A DNA stretch of 16,446 nt from Blastococcus sp. CT_GayMR20 (GCF_004570345.1 NZ_SPQM01000109.1:1-16446); one strand, 5' to 3'. Counted from the first letter of the stretch, positions 6,426 through 14,667 are shown. Translations and numbers: made by a program. The notes: a model not told the origin generated them from the letters alone.

Positions 6426-7586
6426 GTGAAGGCAGTCGTGTACGACGGACCCCGCCAAGTCAGCGTCAAGGACGTGCCGGACGCCCGCATCGAGCGGCCG
6501 ACCGACGTCCTGGTACGGATCACGTCGGCGAACATCTGCGGTTCGGACCTGCACATGTACGAGGGCCGGACCGACTTCGAGCCCGGCCGCTGGTTCGGGC
6601 ACGAGAACATGGGCCAGGTGGTCGAGGTCGGCGACGGGGTCGACAAGGTGCGGGTGGGCGACTGGGTCGTGCTGCCGTTCAACATCGCCTGCGGACACTG
6701 CAAGAACTGCGAGCGCCAGCTCACGAACTACTGCCTCACCGCGCAGCCCAAGCCGGAGTGGGCCGGCGCCGCGTACGGCTTCGCCGACATGGGCCCGTAC
6801 GGCGGGGGGCAGGCCGAGCTGCTGCGCGTGCCCTGGGGGGACTTCAACTGCCTTCGGCTGGGCGAGGACGCCGAGCAGCGGCAGACCGACTACGTGATGC
6901 TGGCCGACATCTTCCCGACCGGCTACCACGCCACCGAGATGGCCGGCGTACAGCCCGGCGACCAGACGGTGATCTACGGCGCCGGCCCGGTAGGGCTGAT
7001 GGCCGCCCTCTCGGCGACCATCCGCGGGGCCAGCAAGGTGATGGTCGTCGACCGGCAACCCGACCGGCTGCGGCTGGCCGAGTCGATCGGGGCCATCGCC
7101 ATCGACGACTCGAAGGTCGATCCCGTGCAGGCCGTCCTCGACGAGACGATGGGGCTGGGCGCGGACAACGGCTGCGAGTGCGTCGGCTACCAGGCGCACG
7201 AGCCCGACGGGCAGGAGCAACCGGAACTGACGCTCAACCGGCTGGTCGCCTCGGTGCGGTTCACCGGCAAGATCGGCGTCGTCGGGGTGTACGTCCCGCA
7301 GGACCCCGGCGCGCAGGACGAGCTGGCCAAGCAGGGCAAGGTCGCATTCGACTACGGCATGTACTGGTTCAAGGGCCAGAAGATGGGCAGCGGCCAGGCA
7401 CCGGTGAAGAGGTACAACCGGCAGTTGCGCGACCTGATCGCCGCCGGCAAGGCCGAGCCGTCGTTCATCGTGAGCCACGAGCTGCCCCTCGACCGCGCGC
7501 CGGAGGCCTACGAGCACTTCGACAAGCGGGACGACGGCTGGACGAAGGTCGTCCTCCACCCGGCGATGGCGGGGGCGGGCGCCTGA
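6426..7586 (+). CDS. Zinc-dependent dehydrogenase, glutathione-independent formaldehyde dehydrogenase-like
   Basis: This is a 386-residue medium-chain dehydrogenase. Catalytic zinc ligands are Cys38 (NICGSDLHMYEGR), His59 and Glu60 (GHENMG). Structural zinc cysteines are 89, 92, 95 and 103. The NAD(P)-binding loop is GAGPVG (185-190). The NICGSDLHMYEGR signature and overall length resemble the glutathione-independent formaldehyde dehydrogenase branch, which oxidises formaldehyde or other small aldehydes with tightly bound NAD. The true substrate cannot be told from sequence. GTG at 6426 is preceded by GAGGAGG. It is the first gene of a plus-strand operon; the next start is one base after its stop. 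Palindromic site 5 lies about 80 bp upstream. Confidence 0.88.
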   Translation: MKAVVYDGPRQVSVKDVPDARIERPTDVLVRITSANICGSDLHMYEGRTDFEPGRWFGHENMGQVVEVGDGVDKVRVGDWVVLPFNIACGHCKNCERQLTNYCLTAQPKPEWAGAAYGFADMGPYGGGQAELLRVPWGDFNCLRLGEDAEQRQTDYVMLADIFPTGYHATEMAGVQPGDQTVIYGAGPVGLMAALSATIRGASKVMVVDRQPDRLRLAESIGAIAIDDSKVDPVQAVLDETMGLGADNGCECVGYQAHEPDGQEQPELTLNRLVASVRFTGKIGVVGVYVPQDPGAQDELAKQGKVAFDYGMYWFKGQKMGSGQAPVKRYNRQLRDLIAAGKAEPSFIVSHELPLDRAPEAYEHFDKRDDGWTKVVLHPAMAGAGA

Positions 7587-7587
7587 C

Positions 7588-8163
7588 ATGGCAGGAGAGC
7601 TGAACGGACGGCGGGTCGCCATCCTCGCGGCCGACGGCGTGGAGCGGGTGGAGCTGGAGCGGCCGCGGCAGGCGCTGGAGGAGGCGGGCGCCCGCACCGT
7701 GGTCGTCTCCATCTCCAGCGGCGAGATCCAGGCACGCGACCACGACCTCGAGGACGCCGGCACCTTCGCGGTCGACCAGCTGGTCGGCGCGGCGTCGGTC
7801 GACGACTACGAGGCGCTGCTCCTGCCGGGCGGGACGGTGAACCCGGACAAGCTGCGGATGCAACCCGCGGCCGTGCAGTTCGTCCGGGACTTCGTCCAGT
7901 CGGGCAAGCCGGTCGCCTCGATCTGCCACGGCCCGTGGAACTTCGTCGAGGCCGACGTCGCGCGCGGGCGCCGGCTGACCTCGTGGCCGAGCGTGCGCAC
8001 CGACCTGCGCAACGCCGGGGCGGAGGTCGTCGACGAGGAGGTCGTCACTGACGGCAACATCACGACCAGCCGGTCGCCCGACGACCTGCCGGCCTTCTGC
8101 GAGCGCATCGTGCAGGAGTTCGCGCGGGCCCCGCAGGCCGCCGCCGCGGTCGGTCGCTCATGA
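7588..8163 (+). CDS. DJ-1/PfpI family protein
   Basis: The protein has 191 residues. The nucleophile elbow is SICHGPW with Cys113 and His114, and the N-terminal acidic position expected for the catalytic triad is in DGVERVEL (Glu19 or Glu22). The pattern LLLPGGTVNPDKLR, followed by FVRDFVQSGKPVASICHGPW and LTSWPSVRTDLRNAGAEVVD, is that of the PfpI/YhbO branch. Members have been described as proteases, glyoxalase III-like enzymes or deglycases, so a role against reactive carbonyl damage is plausible beside two aldehyde-type dehydrogenases. Its start is one base after the preceding stop, and its end overlaps the next start by four bases (ATGA), indicating translational coupling. Confidence 0.9.
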   Translation: MAGELNGRRVAILAADGVERVELERPRQALEEAGARTVVVSISSGEIQARDHDLEDAGTFAVDQLVGAASVDDYEALLLPGGTVNPDKLRMQPAAVQFVRDFVQSGKPVASICHGPWNFVEADVARGRRLTSWPSVRTDLRNAGAEVVDEEVVTDGNITTSRSPDDLPAFCERIVQEFARAPQAAAAVGRS

Positions 8164-8645
8164 CCAGCTCCATCGGGAGCGTCGCGTCCCTCGCCGCCCG
8201 CGCCGGCGGAAGCGTCGTCCGACAGGTGCGGTCGGCCGTCGACCCCACCGCTGCCCGGCCGGCCGGTGGGGGCCAGCCGGCGTCCGGGTGGCTCGTGGTG
8301 ACCGTGTTCGGGGACCAGTCCGACGTCGACACCGCACGGCTGCCCGCACCCCTGGCGGAGTTCGGCGAGCAGATCGAGGTCCGCGTCCGCCCGGCCGCCG
8401 GAGGCAAGGGCACCGAGCTCGGCGCCCGGCTGCGCACCCAGCCCTCCGGCAGCGCTCTCGGCCGGCTCACGGGCAGCGATCCGCAGGCCGACCTGCGGTC
8501 CGCGCTGCGCCGGGCCAAGCAGCTCCTGGAGGTGGGCGAGGTGCTGGCGGTCGACCCCGCACCGCACGGCAAGCGGACCGCGACCCCCGGCGGCGCGCTC
8601 CTGGAGGCCTGGACCAGGGTGGCGCCCAAGGCAGGTGTGCGATGA
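8160..8645 (+). CDS. Short SRPBCC-like protein, C-terminal part of the fold only
   Basis: This 161-residue protein starts in an ATGA overlap with the PfpI gene and ends in an ATGA overlap with the second dehydrogenase, so the frame is secure. Residues about 72-128 (VRVRPAAGGKGTELGARLR, then LTGSDPQADLRSALRRAKQL and LEVGEV) match the last strands and C-terminal helix of SRPBCC/cyclase-type proteins, in which a phrase like PAPGGRGTEV precedes an EDP...LRRFKQLLETGE helix. The N-terminal half of the usual SRPBCC cavity (the pxxxVWxxLxD region) is not visible; in its place is a basic, low-complexity N-terminus. It may be a shortened lipid- or ligand-binding protein. The function is unknown. Confidence 0.75.
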   Translation: MTSSIGSVASLAARAGGSVVRQVRSAVDPTAARPAGGGQPASGWLVVTVFGDQSDVDTARLPAPLAEFGEQIEVRVRPAAGGKGTELGARLRTQPSGSALGRLTGSDPQADLRSALRRAKQLLEVGEVLAVDPAPHGKRTATPGGALLEAWTRVAPKAGVR

Positions 8646-9817
8646 AGGCGGTGACCTGGCGCGGGGTCAACGAGATCGGCGTCGAGGACGTCCCCGAGCC
8701 CACGATCCTCAACAGCCACGACATCATCCTCGAGGTGGGGCTGACTGCGACCTGCGGGTCCGACCTGCACCTGATGGGCGGCTACATCCCCGCCATGCGG
8801 GCGGGGGACGTGCTGGGCCACGAGTTCATGGGCACGGTCGCCGAGGTCGGGCCCGCTGTCACGAAGCACCGGGTGGGCGACCGCGTGGTGGTGGTGTCCT
8901 TCACCAGCTGCGGGCAGTGCTGGTACTGCCGGCAGGGGCTGTGGTCGCTGTGCGACAACGGCAATCCGAATCCAGGGATCACCGAGGCGCTGTGGGGCCA
9001 GGCGATCGGCGGCTGCTACGGGTACTCGCACGCACTGGGGGGCTGGGCGGGTAGCCACGCGCCGTACATCCGGGTGCCCTATGCCGACCAGGGGGCCTTC
9101 GCGATCCCGGACGGCGTCTCCGACGAGCGGGCGCTGTTCGCCTCCGACGCAGCACCCACCGGCTGGACGGGCGCGCACCAGGCCGGGGTCCAGGCGGGGG
9201 ACGTCGTCGCTGTGTGGGGGGCCGGCGGCGTGGGACAGATGGCTGCCCGTGCGGCCATGCTCATGGGGGCCGAGGAGGTCGTCGTCATCGACCGGTACGA
9301 CAACCGGCTCGAGCAGGTCCGGACGCACGTCGGGGCGGAGACCGTCGACTACGAGGAGGTGGACGTCCCCGCCGAGCTGCGCGAGATGACCGGTGGCCGA
9401 GGCCCGGACGTCTGCATCGAGGCGGTGGGCATGGAGGCGCACAGCCCTGGCCCCCAGTACCTGTACGACCAGGTCAAGCAGCAGATGCGGCTGCAGACGG
9501 ACCGACCCACGGCGGTGCGGGAGGCGATCTACGCCTGCCGCAAGGGGGGAACGGTGTTCACCCTCGGCGTCTTCGCCGGCCTCGTCGACAAGTTCCCTCT
9601 CGGCGCGGTGATGAACAAGGCGCTGACCCTGCGCGGCGCCCAGCAGCACGGGCACCGCTACATCCCGGAGATCCTCGACCGCATGAGCCGGGACGAGGTG
9701 AGGACCGAGCACCTCGCCACGCACGTGATGCCGCTCGACGACGGGCCGAAGGGCTACCGGATGTTCAAGGAGAAGGAGGACGGGTGCGTCCGTGCGGTGT
9801 TCCGTCCGGGTGGCTGA
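8642..9817 (+). CDS. Zinc-dependent alcohol/aldehyde dehydrogenase, second copy
   Basis: This is a 391-residue medium-chain dehydrogenase in the same broad group as the gene at 6426 but clearly divergent. Catalytic zinc ligands are Cys38 (TATCGSDLHLM), His60 and Glu61 (GHEFMG). Structural cysteines are 90, 93, 96 and 104. The coenzyme loop is GAGGVG (193-198). A roughly 20-residue insert before AIYACRKGG (PGPQYLYDQVKQQMRLQTDR) is a feature I associate with formaldehyde-dehydrogenase-like family members that bind the coenzyme tightly. The start overlaps the previous stop by four bases. The substrate is unknown. Together with the first dehydrogenase and PfpI it suggests an aldehyde-handling operon. 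Confidence 0.88.
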   Translation: MKAVTWRGVNEIGVEDVPEPTILNSHDIILEVGLTATCGSDLHLMGGYIPAMRAGDVLGHEFMGTVAEVGPAVTKHRVGDRVVVVSFTSCGQCWYCRQGLWSLCDNGNPNPGITEALWGQAIGGCYGYSHALGGWAGSHAPYIRVPYADQGAFAIPDGVSDERALFASDAAPTGWTGAHQAGVQAGDVVAVWGAGGVGQMAARAAMLMGAEEVVVIDRYDNRLEQVRTHVGAETVDYEEVDVPAELREMTGGRGPDVCIEAVGMEAHSPGPQYLYDQVKQQMRLQTDRPTAVREAIYACRKGGTVFTLGVFAGLVDKFPLGAVMNKALTLRGAQQHGHRYIPEILDRMSRDEVRTEHLATHVMPLDDGPKGYRMFKEKEDGCVRAVFRPGG

Positions 9818-9908
9818 GGCGCCGACGGGCGGCCCCCCCCGGTCCCCGGCGCCGAGCCGGACGGTGGACCGGCGCGGGACCGTCGCCGGCCCGGTGCGGA
9901 GCTGTTGA

Positions 9909-10583
9909 GTGAGCGTCGCGCCCGGCAGGACGGCGGTGGAGGCGGGCCTGCGGCCGACGATCCTGTCGTGGCGCCGCCTGCTGATCTGTCTCGGCGGCGG
10001 CCTCCTCGCGGCCGCGCTCACCACTGTCGCCGGCGTCCCTCAGATGGCGGTACTCGTCGGCTGGGCCGTCGCCGCCGGGGGCCTGCTGCTCTGGGTGTGG
10101 CGGATCAGCTGGCCCCGCGGCCCGGAGGGGACCAAGCGGCTGGCCGAGGAGGAGGGGCGCACCCGCGTCACGGACACTGTCGTGCTGAGCGCGGCGGTGG
10201 CCAGCCTCGCCGCCGTCGTGGAGGCGCTCGTCCGGTCCGGCACGGGGGACGCCGTCGGCGTCGCGACCGTGCTGCTCGGCGTCCTGGTGGTGATCCTGTC
10301 CTGGGCGCTTGTCAACACCGTCTTCGCTCTCAAGTACGCGCGTCTGTACTACTCCGGCGGGGACGGTGGCATCGACTTCGGCCAGCGGGAACCGCCTACC
10401 TACAGCGACTTCGCCTACGTCGCGTTCACCGTCGGGATGAGCTTCGCCGTACCGGACACCCAGCTCGCGGCCACGTCGATCCGCAAGGTCGCCCTCGGGC
10501 ACGCTCTGCTGTCCTATCTGTTCGGCACCGTGGTGATCGCCGTGGCGGTCAACCTCGTGACCAACCTGGGGCAGCAGGGATAG
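9909..10583 (+). CDS. DUF1345 family integral membrane protein
   Basis: The protein has 224 residues with likely membrane segments at about 24-42, 46-65, 89-108, 117-140 and 195-220 and perhaps a shorter one at 168-181. The DUF1345 signature is clear: NTVFALKYARLYYSG, GGIDFGQREPPTYSDFAYVA, FTVGMSFAVPDTQL, then HALLSYLFGTVVIAVAVNL. The function of the family is unknown. GTG at 9909 is preceded by GGAG seven bases upstream. It lies 91 bases after the second dehydrogenase, with a C-rich stretch and an inverted repeat (9818-9824 with 9847-9853) between, so it may be a separate transcript or read-through from the operon. Confidence 0.9.
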   Translation: MSVAPGRTAVEAGLRPTILSWRRLLICLGGGLLAAALTTVAGVPQMAVLVGWAVAAGGLLLWVWRISWPRGPEGTKRLAEEEGRTRVTDTVVLSAAVASLAAVVEALVRSGTGDAVGVATVLLGVLVVILSWALVNTVFALKYARLYYSGGDGGIDFGQREPPTYSDFAYVAFTVGMSFAVPDTQLAATSIRKVALGHALLSYLFGTVVIAVAVNLVTNLGQQG

Positions 10584-10641
10584 GCCCGTGGTGAGGCGCG
10601 GTCCAGGGCGGCCCCGGCCCGACCAGGAGCACGATGGCCCG

Positions 10642-11067
10642 GTGGAGCAGAGCACGAGGATCGACGTCCAGGCCCCGGTCCAGCAGGTGTGGGAGGTGCT
10701 GCGCGAGGTCGAGCGGTGGCCCGAGTGGGCGCCGACGGTGACCGCGGTGCGACGCCTCGACGACGGGCCGCTCGCCGTCGGGTCCCGGGCCCGGGTGGAG
10801 CAGCCCCGGATCCCTCCGACCGAGTACGTGGTGACCGAGCTGGAGCCGGGCCGCTCTTTCACCTGGGTGGCCGCCGGTCCCGGCGTCCGCACCACCGCCC
10901 GGCACCTGCTCGAGGAACTCGGCACCGGCAGCACGCGCGTGACGCTGGCGGTGGAGCAGGCCGGGCCCGTGGGCGCGGTGATGGGACGGTTCTACCGCCG
11001 CCTCACCGATCGCTACCTGGCCGCCGAGGCCGAGGGGATCAAGGCCAGGAGCGAAGGGCGGGTGTGA
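10642..11067 (+). CDS. SRPBCC family protein (polyketide cyclase/dehydrase-like)
   Basis: The 141-residue protein is one SRPBCC domain: STRIDVQAPVQQVWEVLREV, ERWPEWAPTVTAVRRLD, then PTEYVVTELEPGRSFTWVA and a C-terminal amphipathic helix MGRFYRRLTDRYLAAEAEGI. Such proteins bind hydrophobic ligands in a helix-grip cavity; the ligand is unknown. I chose GTG at 10642 because the domain begins right after it and AGGAG is about 12 bases upstream. A GTG at 10588 in the same frame would add 18 Arg/Pro-rich residues that do not look like part of the fold. It follows DUF1345 and is convergent with the hydrolase gene, whose stop is 9 bases away. Confidence 0.85.
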   Translation: MEQSTRIDVQAPVQQVWEVLREVERWPEWAPTVTAVRRLDDGPLAVGSRARVEQPRIPPTEYVVTELEPGRSFTWVAAGPGVRTTARHLLEELGTGSTRVTLAVEQAGPVGAVMGRFYRRLTDRYLAAEAEGIKARSEGRV

Positions 11068-11076
11068 ACCGACCGC

Positions 11077-12774
11077 TCACCGGGTGCGGCGGCCGAACAG
11101 GCGCCGGTACCAGGGACGCCGTTCCTCACGGCGCTCCGTGGCGTCGGCGTCCCTCGCCGACGCCGGGGCCGCCACCTCTGCGCCGGCTCCGCCGGCCCGC
11201 GCGGTGGTCACCGGAAGGGACTGGCCCCGGCCGGTCACCGTGAGGGTGATCGTCGCGTCCTTCCCCAGGATCCCGGCGGCCGTCCGCGGGAACGGGATGT
11301 TCCCCCGCCACCTGCCCGGGGCCTCGACCGTGTCCGCTATCAGGAAGGCCTCACCCGGCACCCACGCGCGGATGGCGCCGGGGATGACGGAGTTCCACGT
11401 GGCCCACACCCGTGGTCCTCTGGTTCCGTCCCCAGGGGCGAAGTCGACGACGAGGGTGTCGTCGAAGTCGGCCGTCTGCTCCAGGTGGTCCCCGAAATTG
11501 AAGATGCCGCCCTTCTCCCGGATCGAGAGCAGACGCAGCCGCAGGGCGTGGCGGAGCGCGCCCCCCGCCCTGCCCTCCGGGCGCGCTGCCTTGCTCGAGA
11601 GAAAGGTCGTCAGCAGAGGAACCGGCGTGTCGGCGCTGTCCTCGGACTCCCGCCACTCGATCTGGACCGGGCAGTGGTGGGCAGTCGTCTGTTCGTGCAT
11701 GAGGACGGGCAGGCCACGGATGGCCAGCTGGCTCTCCAGGTGCCAGACGATCTCGTCGTCCGGCGTGCCCCGGACCCGTAGCCCGTGGAGTTCGACGTCG
11801 ATCTCCAGGTCGCCGAAGAGGAATCGACGCAGGTTCTGGTATCCCTCCTCGGAGTTGACCAGGCCGTAACGACCGCTGTGGCTCCGGTGGACGAACGCGC
11901 GGTGGGCATCTTTCACGTATGCGTTGTCGATCTGCACCAGGCCGTCGCTGCGGGCTCCGACGGCCTTGGACGACAGGCCGAGCGCGACGTCGTAGTCCTC
12001 GGGGTTGGTGCCGACCAGGCAGAAGACCCGCTCGACCGGGAACCCGTCCGCCGGCATCTCCTGCGCCTTCCAGTTCTCCGGTCGCTCGCCGGCCTGGTCC
12101 GTCTCCGGCGTCAGGTACCGGTACATCCGGTCCGGCCCGAAGATCTCCGCGCCGTTGACGTCGAAGAAGTCACGCAGCCGCTCGACCATCCCGAAGCCGA
12201 CGGAGAACTCGATGCCGCCGTGCGGGGTGCCGTACGTGAACAGGCGGTCGACGTACTCGGTGGCTGCGGACGGCCCGCCGCCGGTGATCTCGGGGATGAA
12301 GCGCTGGATCATCGACCGGCAGATGAGGCCGCCCATGGAGTGCGCGACGAGGTGCACGCGCGGGGCTCCGGTCTTCGCGAGCACGAGCTGCACGAGGGCG
12401 AAGAGATCCTTGGCTGCTTCCTCCAGGGTGAACTTCTCCGGGTGGCTGCCGAGGGTGGACGCGGCCTCGTCGTAGAAGCGGTGGATCCAGATGGTCATCG
12501 GGGAGACGGATCCATCCGTCCGGCCCTCCAGGTAGGCCTTCTGGCCTCCCTGGACGAGCAGGGAGTAGGTCTCGTCCGGGCCGTCGTGAGCGTCGAGGAG
12601 GAGCCGCAGCATCGGGCTCTCGAACTGGTGGAAATGCGGCCGGCTGTCCGTGCCACCGCCGACGCGCACGTGCACCGAACCCTCGTTGAAGCCGTAGAAC
12701 GGATCGTCCACGGCCTTGTTGATCCCGGACGTCGCACCAGCGAATCCGCGCACGTAGACGATGGGCAGCTTCAC
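11077..12774 (-). CDS. Alpha/beta hydrolase (lipase/esterase-like) with a C-terminal beta-rich domain
   Basis: The 565-residue protein begins VKLPIVYVRGFAGATSGI, an early strand plus oxyanion-type loop. The nucleophile elbow is HLVAHSMGGL with Ser146; likely partners are Asp277 (RSDGLV) and His299 (HRSHSGRYG). YGTPHGG (181-187) is typical of lipases. Residues about 322-540 form a second, beta-rich region, and the protein ends in a basic tail (ERREERRPWYRRLFGRRTR) that could bind membranes or nucleic acid. No signal peptide is visible, so it is probably cytoplasmic. I chose GTG at 12774 because GAGGGAG lies upstream and the fold starts there; an upstream ATG at 12966 would add 64 residues with no protein character. 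The substrate is unknown. Confidence 0.8.
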   Translation of the reverse strand: MKLPIVYVRGFAGATSGINKAVDDPFYGFNEGSVHVRVGGGTDSRPHFHQFESPMLRLLLDAHDGPDETYSLLVQGGQKAYLEGRTDGSVSPMTIWIHRFYDEAASTLGSHPEKFTLEEAAKDLFALVQLVLAKTGAPRVHLVAHSMGGLICRSMIQRFIPEITGGGPSAATEYVDRLFTYGTPHGGIEFSVGFGMVERLRDFFDVNGAEIFGPDRMYRYLTPETDQAGERPENWKAQEMPADGFPVERVFCLVGTNPEDYDVALGLSSKAVGARSDGLVQIDNAYVKDAHRAFVHRSHSGRYGLVNSEEGYQNLRRFLFGDLEIDVELHGLRVRGTPDDEIVWHLESQLAIRGLPVLMHEQTTAHHCPVQIEWRESEDSADTPVPLLTTFLSSKAARPEGRAGGALRHALRLRLLSIREKGGIFNFGDHLEQTADFDDTLVVDFAPGDGTRGPRVWATWNSVIPGAIRAWVPGEAFLIADTVEAPGRWRGNIPFPRTAAGILGKDATITLTVTGRGQSLPVTTARAGGAGAEVAAPASARDADATERREERRPWYRRLFGRRTR

Positions 12775-12965
12775 GCTCGAACAACTCCCTCGGCGAGGGT
12801 GGTGGAGGGCGGCCCATGAGTTCACCGGGACCCGTGGCCGGTCAACGGCCGCATCGACGGCGTCGGCCCCGTTGCCGCGCCGTGTGCGCTGCGTCAGGGC
12901 CGCACCCCAGCCTGTGATCGCGACGCGCCGGTTTCCCGACCGCCGGAGAGTCATCGGTGATCTCA

Positions 12966-12993
12966 TGTCGAGAAGTCCCGGCCGGCTCCGCTC
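12966..12993 (+). promoter_or_regulatory. Candidate ECF42-type promoter upstream of the DGPF gene
   Basis: TGTCGA at 12966-12971 equals the -35 element I remember for ECF42 sigma factors, which typically drive their own DGPF-sigma operon. About 17 bases on is CGCTC (12989-12993), an imperfect match to the described CG[A/T]C -10. The ATG of the DGPF gene is about 50 bases downstream. The -10 mismatch keeps confidence low. Confidence 0.4.
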
Positions 12994-13043
12994 ACCAGGT
13001 GAAGGGCCCCGACAGGCGAGGCCCGAGACACCAGGAGATCCCC

Positions 13044-13454
13044 ATGCCGAAGTACCTGCTCCTCAAGCACTACCGCGGCGGCCCGGAGGCGCACCGTCCC
13101 TTCGCGCCGATGGACCAGTGGGCCCCCGAGGACGTCGAGGCGCACTTCGCCTTCCTCGGGCACGTCCGTGCGCTGCTCGAGAAGAACGGTGAACTCGTGG
13201 ACGTGCAGGCGCTGACGTCGGCACAGACGTGGGTGCGCTACGGCGGCCCGGACGCCGCCCCGGTCACCACCGACGGGTCGCTGCCCGAGACCAGCGATCT
13301 GGTCGCGGGCTGGTACCTCGTCGACGTCGAGTCGCGGGAACGCGCGCTGGAGATCGCGGCCTACATCTCCTCGGAGCCCGGCCCCGGCGGGACGCCGTTG
13401 CACGAGTGGATCGACGTCCGGGAGGTCATGTCCGACGCGCACTCGGACGACTGA
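13044..13454 (+). CDS. DGPF/YCII-related protein, partner of the ECF42 sigma factor
   Basis: The 136-residue protein begins MPKYLLLKHYRGG and continues MDQWAPEDVEAHFAFLGHVR, LVDVQALTSAQTWVRYGG, then LVAGWYLVDVESRERALEIA and HEWIDVREVM. This is the DGPF/YCII pattern, although the name-giving DGPF motif is here DGSLPET. ATG at 13044 has AGGAG upstream; an ATG-like start at 12957 would add 29 residues unlike the family. The gene is seven bases from the sigma factor gene, the arrangement known for ECF42 groups. Its biochemical role is unknown. Confidence 0.9.
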   Translation: MPKYLLLKHYRGGPEAHRPFAPMDQWAPEDVEAHFAFLGHVRALLEKNGELVDVQALTSAQTWVRYGGPDAAPVTTDGSLPETSDLVAGWYLVDVESRERALEIAAYISSEPGPGGTPLHEWIDVREVMSDAHSDD

Positions 13455-13461
13455 CCCGGCC

Positions 13462-14667
13462 GTGATCGACGAGCCGACGCCACCGCTGGACGAGGGCGCG
13501 CTGCGGGCCCTCGTCCCCCGGGTGCTCGCCGGTCTCGTCCGGCGGGGGGAGGACTTCGACGCCGCCGAGGACGCGCTGCAGGAGGCGCTCCTGGAGGCGC
13601 TCCGGGTCTGGCCGGAGCACCCACCTCGCGATCCGCGTGCCTGGCTGTCGACGGTCGCGACCCGGCGGCTCGTCGACGCCCGCCGCAACGAGGCCGCGCG
13701 GTCCCGCCGAGAGGAGGCGACCTACGCCGAGCCGCCGGCCGGCGCGACCGAGGAGGGCGACGACACCCTCTTCCTGCTCTTCTGCTGCTGCGCCCCCGAC
13801 CTCCCGCCGGCGTCCCAGGTGGCGCTCACCCTGCGCGCCGTCGGCGGCCTCACGACCCGGGAGATCGCCGACGCGTTCTACGTGCCGGAGGCGACGATGG
13901 CGCAGCGGATCAGCCGGGCCAAGCGCGCTCTGCAGGGCCGCCCGCTCGACCAGCCCGGGGACCTCGCCGTCGTGCTGCGGGTGCTCTACCTCGTCTACAC
14001 GGCCGGCCATGCGGACCGGGTGGACCTGGCCGGCGAGGCGATCCGACTCGCCCGCCAGCTCACCCTCGCCACCGAGGAACCGGAGGCCCGCGGGCTCCTG
14101 GCGCTCATGCTCCTCAACCACGCGCGCCGCCGGGCGCGACTGGACTCCGAGGGGCGCATCGTCCCGCTCGACCGACAGGACCGCGGCCTCTGGGACACCC
14201 GGGAGATCGCCGAGGGAGTCCGCGTCCTGCAGTCGGCGCTGGCCGCCGAGCGCCCCGGCCGCTACCAGGCCGAGGCGGCCATCGCCGCCCTGCACGACGA
14301 CGCGGCGAGCGCCGGGGAGACGGACTGGCCGCAGGTCCTCGCCTGGTACGACGACCTCGTCGCTCTCACCGACGACCCCGTGCGCCAGGATCCCGCCGCC
14401 GTGCTGGGGCGCGCGGTCGCGGTCGGCCACGTCCACGGCGCCGCCGCCGGGCTGCGGGAGACCGACCGGCTGCGCGAGGTGCTCGGCGAGCGGCACCGGT
14501 GGCACGCCGTCCGCGGCCACCTGCACGAGCTCGGCGGTGACCTGCCCGCCGCAGCCGACGCGTACGCCGAGGCCGCCCGTCGCGCCACGCACGTGGCCGA
14601 GCGCGACCACCTCGTCGGTCAGGCCGCCCGCGCGCGGGCCGCCGGAACGCGGAGGACGGACGCATGA
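13462..14667 (+). CDS. ECF42-group RNA polymerase sigma factor with a long C-terminal extension
   Basis: The 401-residue protein has a sigma2 region (DAAEDALQEALLEALRVWPE, PRAWLSTVATRRLVDARR) and a sigma4 HTH (LTLRAVGGLTTREIADAF, then YVPEATMAQRISRAKRAL). After about residue 170 comes the helical extension typical of ECF42/DUF6596 proteins (VLRVLYLVYTAGHADRVDLA, LLALMLLNHARRRARLDSEG, QDRGLWDTREIAEGVRVL, TDWPQVLAWYDDLV, and a TPR-like end). In this group the extension, rather than an anti-sigma factor, is thought to control activity, and none is seen nearby. GTG at 13462 has only a weak ribosome binding site, fitting translational coupling to the DGPF gene. Together they probably form an autoregulated pair. 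Confidence 0.92.
   Translation: MIDEPTPPLDEGALRALVPRVLAGLVRRGEDFDAAEDALQEALLEALRVWPEHPPRDPRAWLSTVATRRLVDARRNEAARSRREEATYAEPPAGATEEGDDTLFLLFCCCAPDLPPASQVALTLRAVGGLTTREIADAFYVPEATMAQRISRAKRALQGRPLDQPGDLAVVLRVLYLVYTAGHADRVDLAGEAIRLARQLTLATEEPEARGLLALMLLNHARRRARLDSEGRIVPLDRQDRGLWDTREIAEGVRVLQSALAAERPGRYQAEAAIAALHDDAASAGETDWPQVLAWYDDLVALTDDPVRQDPAAVLGRAVAVGHVHGAAAGLRETDRLREVLGERHRWHAVRGHLHELGGDLPAAADAYAEAARRATHVAERDHLVGQAARARAAGTRRTDA

Noticed and set aside
6234..7763. 509-codon minus-strand frame opposite the first dehydrogenase
   Set aside because: The plus strand encodes a complete zinc dehydrogenase with all metal ligands; the antisense frame is a GC-bias shadow.
9833..9840. Run of eight C as a phase-variation tract
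   Set aside because: It is between genes, not in a coding or clear promoter position, and may be a sequencing artefact.
8060..10024. 654-codon minus-strand frame
   Set aside because: It is antisense to two well-supported genes coupled by ATGA overlaps and has no recognisable domains.
11785..12819. 344-codon plus-strand frame
   Set aside because: It is antisense to the hydrolase, which has a clear catalytic serine motif and ribosome binding site.
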